64,000 nt of DNA from Woeseiaceae bacterium (GCA_021773135.1 JAJFKP010000004.1:165656-229655), one strand, 5' to 3'. Shown: positions 9,295-19,105, counted from the first letter of the stretch. The notes: a model not told the origin generated them from the letters alone. Translations and numbers: made by a program.

Positions 9295-9756
9295 TTACCC
9301 TAACGGCAACTCGGTTGTTTTCGTAACCGTCCTGATCGCAACGCTGGAATTCACCCTGGCAACGCCCGGCAGGCGGGTGAGTCCCTCATTGTGCAGGCGC
9401 TCAAAGTCCGCCATATCCGAAACCACGACGCGCAGCAGGTAATCGAACTCGCCCGTCATCAGGTAGCACTCCATGATTTCCGGAATATCGCGCACCGCTT
9501 TCTCGAACGCGGCCAGTTCGCTTTGTTCCTCACGCCTGAGAGCTATGTGTACAAACACGGTACCCGTCAGCCCGACCGTTTTCTGGTCCAGCAGGGCGAC
9601 GTAGCGCTCGATATAGCCCTCCTGCTCCAGGGCCCGCACGCGACGCAGACAGGCCGACTCCGACAGGCTCACGAGATTCGCGAGGTGGACATTGCTGACC
9701 CGCCCGTCGCGCTGCAGCTCGGCGAGAATCATTCTGTCGAATCGGTCGAGAGACAT
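9295..9756 (-). CDS. Lrp/AsnC-family transcriptional regulator
   Basis: 153 aa: N-terminal winged HTH (FDRMILAELQRDGRVSNVHLANLVSLSESACLRRVRALE) and a C-terminal RAM ligand-binding domain (GEFDYLLRVVVSDMADFERLHNE). It is divergent from alanine dehydrogenase with 143 bp between start codons. This arrangement usually means an alanine- or amino-acid-sensing regulator of ald. Confident on family; the regulated gene is inferred from position. Confidence 0.93.
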   Translation of the reverse strand: MSLDRFDRMILAELQRDGRVSNVHLANLVSLSESACLRRVRALEQEGYIERYVALLDQKTVGLTGTVFVHIALRREEQSELAAFEKAVRDIPEIMECYLMTGEFDYLLRVVVSDMADFERLHNEGLTRLPGVARVNSSVAIRTVTKTTELPLG

Positions 9757-9899
9757 TGAAGAATCTTCTAATTTTTATCCAATTGGCGACAGAATATGCC
9801 ACAAATGATGATATTTCACACTGAATCAGCAAGCGAATTGCGCGAAAACGACGGTATCCTGTCCGGAAAATCCAATAACTCTCTCGGGGGAGGGTCGCT
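9757..9899. promoter_or_regulatory. Divergent control region of lrp-like gene and ald
   Basis: 143 bp between the two start codons, AT-rich (for example 9760-9850), as expected for Lrp-type binding. CTCGGGGGAGGG just upstream of the ald ATG is its ribosome-binding site. No clear palindrome was picked out by eye. Confidence 0.5.
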
Positions 9900-11021
9900 A
9901 TGCAGATCGGAGTACCCAAGGAAATCAAGATTCTCGAATATCGTGTCGGCATGGTGCCGGCCGGCGTTCGCGAACTCGTGCACGACGGTCATGAGGTTTT
10001 CGTCGAGGCCAACGCAGGCATCGGCATCGGCATGACCGATGCGGACTACCAGGCAGCCGGTGCCACGGTGCTGGCTACCGCAAAAGAGGTATATGACGCG
10101 GCGGAGTTAATTGTAAAAGTAAAAGAACCGCAGCTTGCAGAGTGCGGCATGCTTCGCTCGGGCCAGGTTCTGTTTACCTACCTGCACCTTGCGGCTGATC
10201 CGGCGCAGACAGAAGCACTGGTGAAGTCGGGCGCAACCGCGATTGCCTATGAAACGGTCACCGCGAAAGATGGCTCACTGCCATTGCTGACGCCCATGAG
10301 CGAAGTTGCCGGAAGACTGTCGATTCAGGCAGGTGCCTATGCGCTGCAGAAAGCGAACGGCGGCCGGGGCGTCTTGTTAGGTGGTGTACCTGGCGTTGCA
10401 CCCGGAAAGGTGCTGGTGATCGGTGGCGGTGTGGCCGGCACGAACGCAGCCGAGATGGCTGTCGGTCTTGGGGCGCAGGTGACGGTACTTGATCGATCCG
10501 TGCCACGCCTGAGAGAAATAAACGATATTTACGGGGGGCGGGTTCGCACAGAATATTCTACAAAACACGCTGTCGATACGTTGATCGCTGGCGCGGACCT
10601 GGTCATTGGCGCGGTGCTGGTTGCAGGCGCTGCGGCACCGAAGCTGGTAACGAAAGAACACGTTAAAAACATGCGCGCCGGAGCGGTGCTGGTAGACATT
10701 TCGATTGACCAGGGCGGCTGCTTCGAAACGAGCCGACCGACGACGCATGCAGAACCGACCTATATTGTTGATGATGTCGTGCACTATTGCGTGACCAACA
10801 TGCCGGGTGCGGTGCCAAGAACATCGACGTTTGCACTGACAAACGTAACGCTGCCGTTCGTCAGGGAACTGGCGAACAGGGGCTGGCGCGAAGCATTAAG
10901 TCGCGATTCGCACCTGGCGCATGGACTGAACGTACATGCAGGCCACGTGAATCACGAAGCGGTTGCGCACGACCTGGGTTACGAATACCTGTCGGCGGAT
11001 GACGCTTTACAAGCAGCCTGA
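9900..11021 (+). CDS. ald: Alanine dehydrogenase
   Basis: 373 aa, standard length. The start [23 protein letters not shown] is typical. It carries the NAD-binding glycine motif [24 protein letters not shown] (~residues 175-200), the substrate-binding KVKEPQ, and the [23 protein letters not shown] region near the C-terminus. It catalyses reversible NAD-dependent deamination of L-alanine to pyruvate and ammonia in the cytoplasm. It is divergent from an Lrp-type regulator and followed by a strong terminator, so monocistronic. Confidence 0.97.
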   Translation: MQIGVPKEIKILEYRVGMVPAGVRELVHDGHEVFVEANAGIGIGMTDADYQAAGATVLATAKEVYDAAELIVKVKEPQLAECGMLRSGQVLFTYLHLAADPAQTEALVKSGATAIAYETVTAKDGSLPLLTPMSEVAGRLSIQAGAYALQKANGGRGVLLGGVPGVAPGKVLVIGGGVAGTNAAEMAVGLGAQVTVLDRSVPRLREINDIYGGRVRTEYSTKHAVDTLIAGADLVIGAVLVAGAAAPKLVTKEHVKNMRAGAVLVDISIDQGGCFETSRPTTHAEPTYIVDDVVHYCVTNMPGAVPRTSTFALTNVTLPFVRELANRGWREALSRDSHLAHGLNVHAGHVNHEAVAHDLGYEYLSADDALQAA

Positions 11022-11053
11022 TCATATCTCCCCCTTGATCAGGCGGTTTATTC

Positions 11054-11078
11054 AACCGGGCGCAAGCCCGGTTTTTTT
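11054..11078 (+). terminator. Rho-independent terminator of ald
   Basis: AACCGGGC / GCCCGGTT stem with a GCAA loop and a run of seven T, 32 bases after the ald stop. Confidence 0.93.
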
Positions 11079-11230
11079 ATGTCAGTCGCAAACCGGCAGT
11101 GACAAGAACTTCCGCCGCGAATGTGTCTCTCGTCCGCGCATCTTTGCTAAAGATCAATCGGCACCGAGCGTGCGTTGCATTCCTAGCAAGCGTGGGTGGA
11201 AAGGGTTCTGGTCGTGATTGAATTCCGGCC

Positions 11231-11256
11231 AAAAAAAAGCCCCGCCGAAGCGGGGC
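11231..11256 (-). terminator. Rho-independent terminator of the PPC-domain gene
   Basis: On the minus strand, GCCCCGC-TTCG-GCGGGGC is followed by eight T (the A-run at 11231-11238). It lies 25 bases beyond the stop of the minus-strand gene at 11282. Confidence 0.93.
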
Positions 11257-11281
11257 AAATGTTGCGTTGGAACCTGGCGCG

Positions 11282-12817
11282 CTACGAACAATCTGTATGT
11301 ATCGCGGTAATGCTGTACTGCTGGCCGCCAATCGAAAATTGTTGCGGTGTCACAGTAAATCGATACTCGTAAACGCGATTTCCAACTCGATCTTCCGCCG
11401 CCAAAGGCGAAATCGGCAAGCCTTGGGCGAAGGGTTGGTCAGCCCGCGAGCCGTTGATCGGCAGAATCTTGTCCAGGTCGACATTAACGTTTCCCGTGAA
11501 CGTAATATTGAACGTTGGTCTGTACGCAGTGACGTCGCATCCAACCCTTAACGTGTAGTGATCGACCGGATCATTGAGGCCTCCAACATTTGATTGCACC
11601 GCGGGAATCGGGGCGTTCTGGTTGAGAAAGCCGCCGCTGAAAAACTCCGGCTGGGCAATACAGTTGTTGCCATCCGGACCCGAACCCTGGGGACAATTAG
11701 GGTTAACCGGCGTAGTCGTCGGAATCGATACCGGCAACGGTATCTTGCCAATACGCAGGGTATATTGTGCATTCAACCCGTTAACCGGCGGGATAGCCAC
11801 GCGCAGGTAGAAAACGCCACCGACCAGCGAATTGTACGACAGCGTGTCATAGGCATCGCCACCGTTCGTTGAAGCCGCCACAAGCGTCTCGGAAGAATCA
11901 AACAGGTAGATATCCGCACCACTGCCGCTGGTATGCACCAGATCGGCATTGACGATGGACCCCGGGGCTACGTTGAAGATGAAGAAGTCTTCGCTGTCCG
12001 TTTGCCCGACAAAGTCAACCATTGCAGTAGGCGGGTCGCCCACTGCGCCAATGCTGGTCGCTGTCGCAAAGCTGTTGCCCGCGAAATCCTGCGGTGCTGC
12101 AGAAATTGACAGCGAAAACGGTATCGTCTGGCCGGGTCGACCAAACAGGCGCACAAAGTGCGTGCCGCCCGGCATTTCGGCGGTGATCACGCCCAGCGAA
12201 TCGGCAACCTGCCACTGCTGCGGCGTGACCAGCGGCGATACAGCTGCGCCTGTTGCTATCTGCGCATTGATGACCACGCTCCTCGTTGCTGGCAGTTCGA
12301 AGACATAGTCGACCCAACCCTCATTGGCGCCGACGTTCCCCTGTAACAGGCGGTTCGTATTGGTGCCTGTGCCATCGATGAGTCCCAGCTGCTCGGTTCG
12401 TCCTGTTGGCGGACCTGCCGTATCGACACTAAGCTGGAAGTTCGTATCAGCCGTCCACCCGTAAACCAGTATGGTGTAGTTTCCCTGCTGCAATCGCTGA
12501 CTGATCTCCTCATTAGTGATGCCCGAGTTCGTGCTCATTGCCCAGGTGCCGTTATCGCCCCACACGTAGAGGCTCGCATAGGAAACCAGCCCGCTGAGCT
12601 CTATAGTTGACGCGCGCGTTTCACTGAGTGAGAAGGTGAAGTACTTGAAGGGGCTGGTTGCTCCGACCCGGTTGTTGCGAACTTCGCCCGCCGGGTTGTT
12701 ACCCAGCGCGATCGCCGTCGCCCTCGAGCTGCCTGGCGCGTTTGACTGCGCCAACACGGGCTGTGCGAGTAAAAAAATGATGCCCGTAACAAGCAGCATC
12801 CTGGATGTAATGTTCAT
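11282..12817 (-). CDS. Secreted protein with PPC-type (bacterial pre-peptidase C-terminal) domains
   Basis: 511 aa from the ATG at 12817 (AAGGAG nine bases upstream; the frame is open further but that part is untranslated leader). Signal peptide MNITSRMLLVTGIIFLLAQPVLAQ. It contains at least two beta-sandwich PPC-like units. The clearest is DSEDFFIFNVAPGSIVNADLV, continuing through GADIYLFDSSETLVA and GVFYLRVAIP; such domains are usually attached to secreted peptidases, but no protease domain is present here. A Pro-rich linker with a PNCPQGSGPDGNNC segment follows. It is preceded by a copy of the shared promoter motif at 12865-12899, so probably part of the kinase/sigma regulon. Exact function unknown. 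Confidence 0.75.
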   Translation of the reverse strand: MNITSRMLLVTGIIFLLAQPVLAQSNAPGSSRATAIALGNNPAGEVRNNRVGATSPFKYFTFSLSETRASTIELSGLVSYASLYVWGDNGTWAMSTNSGITNEEISQRLQQGNYTILVYGWTADTNFQLSVDTAGPPTGRTEQLGLIDGTGTNTNRLLQGNVGANEGWVDYVFELPATRSVVINAQIATGAAVSPLVTPQQWQVADSLGVITAEMPGGTHFVRLFGRPGQTIPFSLSISAAPQDFAGNSFATATSIGAVGDPPTAMVDFVGQTDSEDFFIFNVAPGSIVNADLVHTSGSGADIYLFDSSETLVAASTNGGDAYDTLSYNSLVGGVFYLRVAIPPVNGLNAQYTLRIGKIPLPVSIPTTTPVNPNCPQGSGPDGNNCIAQPEFFSGGFLNQNAPIPAVQSNVGGLNDPVDHYTLRVGCDVTAYRPTFNITFTGNVNVDLDKILPINGSRADQPFAQGLPISPLAAEDRVGNRVYEYRFTVTPQQFSIGGQQYSITAIHTDCS

Positions 12818-12864
12818 ACGGTTCTCCTTAAAGTCTGCATGAATCGTTTGAGGAAAATTCCTCT

Positions 12865-12899
12865 CTGGTACATGCGAGAACCGCGCACGTATCGCGCCA
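12865..12899 (-). promoter_or_regulatory. Regulon promoter motif, copy 1 (PPC-domain gene)
   Basis: Minus strand: TGGCGCG (12899-12893), 15 nt, TCGCATGTACCAG (12877-12865). It lies about 50 bases before the start codon. Same elements and spacer as five other sites in this locus. Confidence 0.8.
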
Positions 12900-12933
12900 C
12901 CTGAACAGATCAGGGTGCACCACTCGCAAACGT

Positions 12934-12962
12934 AAAAAGGCCGCGACAAGCATGCCGCGACC
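12934..12962 (-). terminator. Terminator of the small membrane-protein operon
   Basis: On the minus strand GGTCGCGGC / GTCGCGGCC pair around ATGCTT (two G-U pairs), followed by TTTTT. It lies after the stop of the gene at 12997. Confidence 0.75.
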
Positions 12963-12996
12963 CCGTTTGCCTATACCTCCTTTTGTCAGCGAGCCA

Positions 12997-13338
12997 TCAG
13001 GCACCAATGATCAGTTTCTGAAGTGACAGGTAGGTAAACCAGAGACCCGCCGCCGCGAGAATTACCGACCAGTATTTGACGGGTATCCAGTAGAGATCAT
13101 GCTTTGCTACCAGTGGCGCAGAATCCCCGGTTTCATCATCAATGATGGTTAGCCCTGTTGACGCAAACTCGAGCAAAGTATGCAGCTTGTATACGATGGC
13201 AGCGGCAACCCAGGCGCCGAGCGCAGCGCTGAATTCGGGCAGGATGCCAGTCACATCGGTCATATATTTTGCGGAAACAAACGACACGATCGCTGCCAGC
13301 AGAACCAGGTACCCCTGGCCGGTCCAGAAAATAAACAT
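12997..13338 (-). CDS. Small integral membrane protein, unknown
   Basis: 113 aa with three hydrophobic segments (~5-22, ~36-52, ~88-110). The start MFIFWTGQGYLVLLAAIVSF suggests an uncleaved first helix. No family recognised. It starts 16 bp after the stop of the upstream gene (13354-13659), with an AAGGAGAAGAC ribosome-binding site, so both form one unit driven by promoter-motif copy 2. It may be a membrane partner in the envelope regulon. Confidence 0.7.
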   Translation of the reverse strand: MFIFWTGQGYLVLLAAIVSFVSAKYMTDVTGILPEFSAALGAWVAAAIVYKLHTLLEFASTGLTIIDDETGDSAPLVAKHDLYWIPVKYWSVILAAAGLWFTYLSLQKLIIGA

Positions 13339-13353
13339 GGTGTCTTCTCCTTG

Positions 13354-13659
13354 TTAAAATTTTGAATGAAATTGCGCCTGTCCATACAGGCGCAAAGGGG
13401 CAGAGATTTGGGTCACCGCAATCATCAACATGCCGATTGCGATGAAGGTCAGGTTGAAGTCCGACAAGGCCGGCTCCAGGGTTGCCTGGAACTCGGTCGA
13501 CTGCAGGCTGTTCTGCAGGAATCTCTGCCACTGGCGAATCGCTCTCTGATGCTGGGTTGCGAACAGCAGTCCACCGAAAATGCCAATGACCAGCTTGGTG
13601 AGGCAGATCGAGCCGGTTCGCTGCTCGGTGTCGGCTGAATTACGGGTCTGGCGAGGCAT
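13354..13659 (-). CDS. Small membrane protein, unknown
   Basis: 101 aa from the ATG at 13659 (AAAGGAC upstream). Two hydrophobic helices (~22-36 LTKLVIGIFGGLLFA and ~70-88 FNLTFIAIGMLMIAVTQIS) flank an amphipathic, Gln-rich middle. No known family recognised. It is the first gene of a two-gene operon with the gene at 12997, downstream of promoter-motif copy 2 and divergent from the Ser/Thr kinase. Confidence 0.65.
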   Translation of the reverse strand: MPRQTRNSADTEQRTGSICLTKLVIGIFGGLLFATQHQRAIRQWQRFLQNSLQSTEFQATLEPALSDFNLTFIAIGMLMIAVTQISAPLRLYGQAQFHSKF

Positions 13660-13684
13660 CGTTCTGTCCTTTAAGTTGCGCTTA

Positions 13685-13719
13685 CTGGTACATGCGAGGA
13701 CGGCGACGAAAACGCGCCA
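13685..13719 (-). promoter_or_regulatory. Regulon promoter motif, copy 2 (small membrane-protein operon)
   Basis: Minus strand: TGGCGCG (13719-13713), 15 nt, TCGCATGTACCAG (13697-13685). It shares 7/7 and 13/13 positions of its two boxes with copy 1 although the spacer differs. The start codon is 25 bases downstream. Confidence 0.8.
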
Positions 13720-13816
13720 GGCCATGAGCGCCTTAGCCCTGCGTGCCTTTCTGGCGGTGGGATGGGGTGCCTGCTAGGATCAATTGAGGCGCAGCCATAC
13801 GGCACGCCGACCCTGA

Positions 13817-16420
13817 GTGCATGGCGAGGCAACCTTGGCGGACACCAGCTGGAACAGGATGTGGGACGCGTTTCACCTGGCGCTTGAGCGCGAAGGCGCC
13901 GATCGCGAAGAATTTCTGCTTGCCGAGTTCGGCGATGCGCCGGAGCAGCTGGCCGAAATAAAGGCGCTGCTCAGCGCCCATGAAGATGCGTCCGCTGCCG
14001 GCGCCGATACGCGCGCACAGATCATTGCGGACTTGCAGAGACTCGACCCGGAAAACCTCGTGGGAGAGACGATCGGTGACTATCGAATTCACGAGCTGAT
14101 CGGTGAAGGGGGCATGGGGCTCGTCTACGCTGCCGAGCAGCTGCAGCCAATCAAGCGGCGCGTCGCACTGAAGATCATCAAGCTGGGTATGGATACCCGC
14201 GAGGTCATCGCCCGTTTCGAATCGGAACGCCAGGCGCTCGCACTGATGGAGCACCCCAATGTTGCACGCATCCTCGATGCCGGCGCGACCAGCGATGGTC
14301 GCCCCTACTTCGTCATGGACTATGTGCCGGGTGTCGCGATCACAACTTACGCGGATCAGGCGAAGTTAAGTCTGACCGCGCGCCTGCATTTATTCCTGGA
14401 AGTCTGTGACGCAATTCAACACGCACATCAGAAGGGCATCATTCATCGCGACCTGAAACCTTCCAACATCCTGGTCAATAGCATCGACGGCAACGCCACG
14501 GCGAAGGTTATCGATTTTGGCGTTGCGAAAACGCTGACCCAGAAGCTCAGCGACAAAACTGTCTACACCAAGCTGGGACATTTTATTGGCACGCCGCGCT
14601 ACATGAGCCCCGAGCAGGCAGAGATGGGGGCGCTCGGGGTCGACATACGCAGCGATATCTATTCGCTTGGTGTCATCTTGTTCGAGTTACTGACGGGCCG
14701 TACGCCGATCAGCTCGGAGGCGTTTGCCAAATCAGGCACGAGTGGTATCGCCGACGTTATTCGCGGTGTTGCAGTTGCCAGGCCAAGCACGTTGTTCAGC
14801 GACGCCAGCGACGACAGGCAATCCGCTGCGATAAACCGTGCTGCCAGCGTGACCGACATGAAACGGCATCTGGGCGGCGATCTCGACTGGATTGTATTGA
14901 AGGCAATCGCCAAGGAGCGGTCCGATCGATATTCGTCGGTTGGCGAGTTATCGGGCGATATTTACCGGTACTTTCAGAACGAACCGGTGGTCGCCAAGCC
15001 GCCGCTCACGTCCTATCGATTCAGGAAATTTGTTGCCCGGCACAAGACCGGCGTCGGCGTGTCGGCGGTCATTCTACTGGCACTGGCAGCCACACTGGCT
15101 GGCCTGACCTTCGGCATCGTCAAGGCGAATCGTGCGCTGGAGGTCGTGGAATCGGAGCGACAACGCTCGCGCGCATCCTTCGATTTCCTGTCAGGTTTGT
15201 TAACGCGGGTCATTCCCGACACGGCAAACGGAGAGGATGCACGTCTGCTCAGATCGATCCTGGGTGAAGCCAGCGCTACGTTGCGAGATGCGCCGCCCGG
15301 CGACCAGCGCGTTCTGGCCGACCTGCATCAGACACTCGCCGAATCCTATCGAGCGCTGGGCGACTATGCAGCCGCCCGATCGCATGCGGATGCCAGCCTG
15401 GGTATCTGGCGCTCGCTGACCGGGCCCGATTCGCCGGCGGCGCTGCGTGCCGAGAACCTGGGGGCGCTTTTGCTGCTGGACACCGCGGATTTTAGCGAGA
15501 GTGAACGGGTTCTGCGCGACGTCGTCGAGCGGCAGGCCCGCGCGCTCGGGCGCGATCACGCAGATACGACTGCAACGCTCAATAACCTGGCGCTCGTTTT
15601 AATCCAGGTGGGGAAACCGGAAGAGGCAATGGCTCTTTTTGAAGAAGTGCTTGCGGCGCATGCAACGACATCCGGTGAAACCCCGGATGCCGCCTTGCGC
15701 ACGCGTTTCAACATGGCGGCACTACTGGCAGATACCGGCCAGGCCGCAGCAGCCGAGGCCAGTGCCCGCGAACTCGAAGCGGCATACCGGAAACATTACG
15801 GGGCGCAGGATCCGAATACGCTATCCACTCGCGGGCTTCTCGCCCGCACCCTGCTGCAGCAGGGACGCATTGACGAGGCAAGGGTCATCCAGCAGGGAGC
15901 ACTGCAGGACTCCATAGAGGTATTAGGTTCCACACATCGCGAAACGCTCGGTCTCAAGCTCATTGCCGGACAAATACTCATGGCACAGGAAGACCCGATC
16001 GCCGCAGAAAACATGTTCCTCGAAGTGCTCTCCGCAACCGACGGCATTTCCGTTGATATCTTCTCAGTCAGGTTGCCTGCGTTAATTGGCATATTCGATA
16101 CGCTGGTAGCGCAAGACAAACCCGAGGAGGCCGCGCAACAGATAACACAAGCAGAAACAATCGCTGCAGCCAGCCTGCCTGACGATCATCTGCTACGCGC
16201 GGTTATCGGGGCAAAGCTCGGCACCGTGTTGCTGGCAATGGACAGACCCGCCGATGCTGTCGTGAAGCTGACCGAAGCCTACCCGACACTGCTGCAACAA
16301 CTCGGTGCGACCAACACCACGACACGCACAGTGCTGCGTGACATCGTCGCAACCTACGAACAGCTGGGCCAGGCAGACGTTGCTGACCGGTATCGCAGCG
16401 ACATATTTAATGCGCTCTGA
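13817..16420 (+). CDS. Membrane Ser/Thr protein kinase with TPR sensor region
   Basis: 867 aa (GTG start at 13817; TTG at 13835 possible). The Hanks-type kinase domain at ~87-375 has a glycine loop GEGGMGLVY, catalytic Lys in RVALKIIK, IHRDLKPSNIL and DFG-like VIDFGVAK, with GTPRYMSPEQ after it. All key residues are present. One transmembrane helix lies at ~410-435 (VSAVILLALAATLAGLTFGIV). The ~430-residue C-terminal part consists of TPR-like helical repeats (ADTTATLNNLALVLIQVGKPEEAMALF) and should face the periplasm. The 85-residue N-terminus is acidic and helical. Kinases of this design are often encoded with TIGR02999/ECF43-type sigma factors, and one lies 4.3 kb downstream. Confidence 0.93.
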   Translation: MHGEATLADTSWNRMWDAFHLALEREGADREEFLLAEFGDAPEQLAEIKALLSAHEDASAAGADTRAQIIADLQRLDPENLVGETIGDYRIHELIGEGGMGLVYAAEQLQPIKRRVALKIIKLGMDTREVIARFESERQALALMEHPNVARILDAGATSDGRPYFVMDYVPGVAITTYADQAKLSLTARLHLFLEVCDAIQHAHQKGIIHRDLKPSNILVNSIDGNATAKVIDFGVAKTLTQKLSDKTVYTKLGHFIGTPRYMSPEQAEMGALGVDIRSDIYSLGVILFELLTGRTPISSEAFAKSGTSGIADVIRGVAVARPSTLFSDASDDRQSAAINRAASVTDMKRHLGGDLDWIVLKAIAKERSDRYSSVGELSGDIYRYFQNEPVVAKPPLTSYRFRKFVARHKTGVGVSAVILLALAATLAGLTFGIVKANRALEVVESERQRSRASFDFLSGLLTRVIPDTANGEDARLLRSILGEASATLRDAPPGDQRVLADLHQTLAESYRALGDYAAARSHADASLGIWRSLTGPDSPAALRAENLGALLLLDTADFSESERVLRDVVERQARALGRDHADTTATLNNLALVLIQVGKPEEAMALFEEVLAAHATTSGETPDAALRTRFNMAALLADTGQAAAAEASARELEAAYRKHYGAQDPNTLSTRGLLARTLLQQGRIDEARVIQQGALQDSIEVLGSTHRETLGLKLIAGQILMAQEDPIAAENMFLEVLSATDGISVDIFSVRLPALIGIFDTLVAQDKPEEAAQQITQAETIAAASLPDDHLLRAVIGAKLGTVLLAMDRPADAVVKLTEAYPTLLQQLGATNTTTRTVLRDIVATYEQLGQADVADRYRSDIFNAL

Positions 16421-16450
16421 CAACAGACCTTCAGGGTGAGCAGTCGCAGG

Positions 16451-19105
16451 CTATCCGAGAGACAGCAGGAACCACGCTTCGCGATGAGTGCCGTCGCTGT
16501 GTTCGGTAATCAGCCGCAGCACCCAGTCCGCTGAACCGGCAAACTCCGCGGCAGGAATGTTCCCCAATTCGCCGTCAATTACCGCTGCACCGATTTCTGT
16601 CGCAACGCGTTTCCATGCCGTCGGCTCTTTGCCCGCGCCTATCTCAATCCAGGCACGCTCAAAGTCATTGGCGTCCGCGGTGCCCGAGACCGAGAGCAGA
16701 ACCGCCCCATCCTGTTGCACGACCGTTGCGCCCGAGATCAGCGAGTCGATGTAGTAGTTCCTGTCCAGGCTGAGCGCAGCCGCGGCATTAACGATTCCGT
16801 AGCCGGTAAACTGGTCTTTTCCGGGCACGTCGGCGTCGTCTGCCGACTGGGTGATGATGCGGTGCAGTTCGTCGTAATCCAGGTCCGGCTGCTTCGACAG
16901 TACGAGGGACGCGATCCCGGTAACAATCGGTGCGGCAAACGAGGTGCCACTGACCCGGTAATAGCGTTTGTCATCACCAACGTAATTTGCCGACCTGACA
17001 TATTCGACGTCGGGAATATCGAGCATCGTATCGGTTCGGCGTGCCCGCAAACTCAGCACGTCAATGCCGGGCGCGGCGATATCCACCTGCTCACCCCAGT
17101 TGGAAAAAACAGTGCGCGCATCCTGCAGGTCTGTAGCGGCGACGGTCAGCACGCCTTCAAGCCCTGCCGGACCGTAGTCCTCCAGGTCCTGACCTTCATT
17201 GCCGGCAGCCGCAATGATGAGAACGCCGTTTGCAATGGCATAATCAACGGCGGCGCGCTCAATGCGACTCAGTTTTTCTCCGCCGACACTGATGTTGACC
17301 AGTCGTGCACCGTTATCAACTGCATACACGATGGATTCGGCGATGTAAGAGGCACGCGTATTGCCGAACGCGTTCAGCGCTTTCAGGACCATCAGTTTTG
17401 AATAAGGATTGATGCCGGCAATACCAACGTCGTTATTCTGCGTTGCCGAAATGATTCCCGCTACGATCGTGCCGTGGCCGTCATAGTCCCACGGCAGGTT
17501 GTTGGCACGCATGAAGTCCCAACCGATTACATCGTCAATATACCCATTGCCGTCATCGTCAAGCTGGTTATCCGGAATTTCGGCGCCGTTTTTCCAGATG
17601 TTGTCCCAGGAAATATCCAGGTGGTTCCAGTCCAGGCCGGTGTCAATCACCGCGACGACAACAGGCTCGGGACTGGTGCCCAGTTGATTCCATGCGGAAT
17701 CATCCTCTGCCGTCAGGCCAACTCGCTTGATCGCCCATTGATCGTCATAAGGCTGGCCCCACGAGCCGCTTTTGCCACGCGAGGCAGTTTGCACGAAACT
17801 CGGATCGTTCGGCGCCTGCTTCGTGCGACACCAGTTTTCCTCGATGATCAGCCAGTCCAGCGTGTTGAGAGTTTGCAGGACCGGATTAACGACCGGAGCT
17901 GCAGTTTCCGGAAACGTCAGCGTAATAAACGGCGTATTACCGATCACCTGGCCCTGGTGCAGGTACGGTCCCAGGTCCGCCGGCAGGTTTTCCACAAACT
18001 CGCGAATATCGTCTCCGGCACCGCCCTCGAGAATAAAACTCCGGATCGGGTCGATGTCTATTTCGTACTCAATCGGCTCAGGCACCCCCGACAGGGAATC
18101 CACAAGCATTTCTCTGTCAATCGCCAATTGCAGCGCAAGCGCCAATCTGCCGTCGTCGTCTGTCACACCCTGTAAAGGCTCCCCGTCAAAACCATCCTGG
18201 GGTTTGTCCGCACCATTAACAGGCAATGCGCCAGGCGGAAAGAAGATCTTGAGTGGCGCTGCGGCGACAGCCTGTTCCGTCTGCGTACCATCAGGTTCCA
18301 GCACGGTTTTCTTCGCCTTGACGAATATATTAAACGTGCCTGCGGTAGCGATATTGCTGCCGAGCTCTACGGCATCAGCGTTTGTTTCAGGTATTGCTTC
18401 TTCCCCTGCGGTGTCCGCCCCTATAACTTCATCAGAGGCACTGCCCATGACGGGCTCTGTAAACTCCTCGTCACTTTCGTCCGGTTCCTCGTCATCGCCT
18501 TCCCTGTCTCCGACGATGACGCGATCAGCGACGTTGCCCATGATGGGTACAGGAAATTCTTCATCGGCAGGGGTCAATCCACCGGGCGATGCAGATGCAG
18601 TATTTCCGGGCGGAAGCACATCCCCGGGGAAGCCGCCGTCCGGAGCGATCGGTGAACCGGGCATCAGGAATGGGGGAATGAGTGGTACTCCGTTTCTTAC
18701 GGGTGCAGAAGAGAAAGGAAATAAATCGGGGGGCTGTTCACCAGCGGCCGTGAAAGTTCCACCGGGTGAGAAAGGCAAAACGAAAGTTTGTGGAAGCGTC
18801 GGCCTGAACGTGCACCATTCGTTACCCTCGATCGCGACATTCAAACCGGTAAAGACAGGCTGGTTGGCGCCAACTACCAGATCGTCTCTGTCTATCTGAT
18901 CAGCGGGGATATCAAAAAAAAACGGATCGTCGATCATGCCCTTGAAAACCCGCACGTTTGCGTCAACACCCGAGCTCCCGTTTTCGTCTTGCTGAGCCCG
19001 GCCCGTTGAAACAATCGATAGCAGTAGCACAGATATCAGCAGGTAGCGGCCGAAGGACAGGCATCGCGGCAAATTCGTCAAGAAACGCATCGTCGAGTCA
19101 TTCAC
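16451..19105 (-). CDS. Secreted subtilisin-like (S8) serine protease with long N-terminal extension
   Basis: 884 aa from a GTG at 19105 (GGGGAGA eight bases upstream); the frame is open to 19138. Signal peptide (LLISVLLLSIVSTGRAQQ). The catalytic triad is intact: Asp in VVVAVIDTGLDWNHLD (~488), His in DYDGHGTIVAGI (~540), Ser in VSGTSFAAPIVTG (~720). About 450 residues precede the protease domain, rich in Pro/Gly and acidic stretches, with a twice-repeated EEF-x4-MG unit (PVPIMGN / TEPVMGS). A C-terminal beta-domain follows. Promoter-motif copy 3 lies ~50 bases upstream. Probably exported or surface-bound; substrate unknown. Confidence 0.92.
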   Translation of the reverse strand: MNDSTMRFLTNLPRCLSFGRYLLISVLLLSIVSTGRAQQDENGSSGVDANVRVFKGMIDDPFFFDIPADQIDRDDLVVGANQPVFTGLNVAIEGNEWCTFRPTLPQTFVLPFSPGGTFTAAGEQPPDLFPFSSAPVRNGVPLIPPFLMPGSPIAPDGGFPGDVLPPGNTASASPGGLTPADEEFPVPIMGNVADRVIVGDREGDDEEPDESDEEFTEPVMGSASDEVIGADTAGEEAIPETNADAVELGSNIATAGTFNIFVKAKKTVLEPDGTQTEQAVAAAPLKIFFPPGALPVNGADKPQDGFDGEPLQGVTDDDGRLALALQLAIDREMLVDSLSGVPEPIEYEIDIDPIRSFILEGGAGDDIREFVENLPADLGPYLHQGQVIGNTPFITLTFPETAAPVVNPVLQTLNTLDWLIIEENWCRTKQAPNDPSFVQTASRGKSGSWGQPYDDQWAIKRVGLTAEDDSAWNQLGTSPEPVVVAVIDTGLDWNHLDISWDNIWKNGAEIPDNQLDDDGNGYIDDVIGWDFMRANNLPWDYDGHGTIVAGIISATQNNDVGIAGINPYSKLMVLKALNAFGNTRASYIAESIVYAVDNGARLVNISVGGEKLSRIERAAVDYAIANGVLIIAAAGNEGQDLEDYGPAGLEGVLTVAATDLQDARTVFSNWGEQVDIAAPGIDVLSLRARRTDTMLDIPDVEYVRSANYVGDDKRYYRVSGTSFAAPIVTGIASLVLSKQPDLDYDELHRIITQSADDADVPGKDQFTGYGIVNAAAALSLDRNYYIDSLISGATVVQQDGAVLLSVSGTADANDFERAWIEIGAGKEPTAWKRVATEIGAAVIDGELGNIPAAEFAGSADWVLRLITEHSDGTHREAWFLLSLG

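Noticed and set aside
13720..13816. A copy of the regulon promoter motif in front of the kinase gene
   Set aside because: TGGCGGT and AGGCGCA occur, but no CGCATG box follows at 15 nt; the kinase is not counted as a member of the motif regulon.
17772..18899. Long plus-strand frame (375 codons) opposite the subtilase gene
   Set aside because: Ser/Pro-rich shadow of the intact minus-strand protease frame, which has a full catalytic triad, signal peptide and promoter motif.
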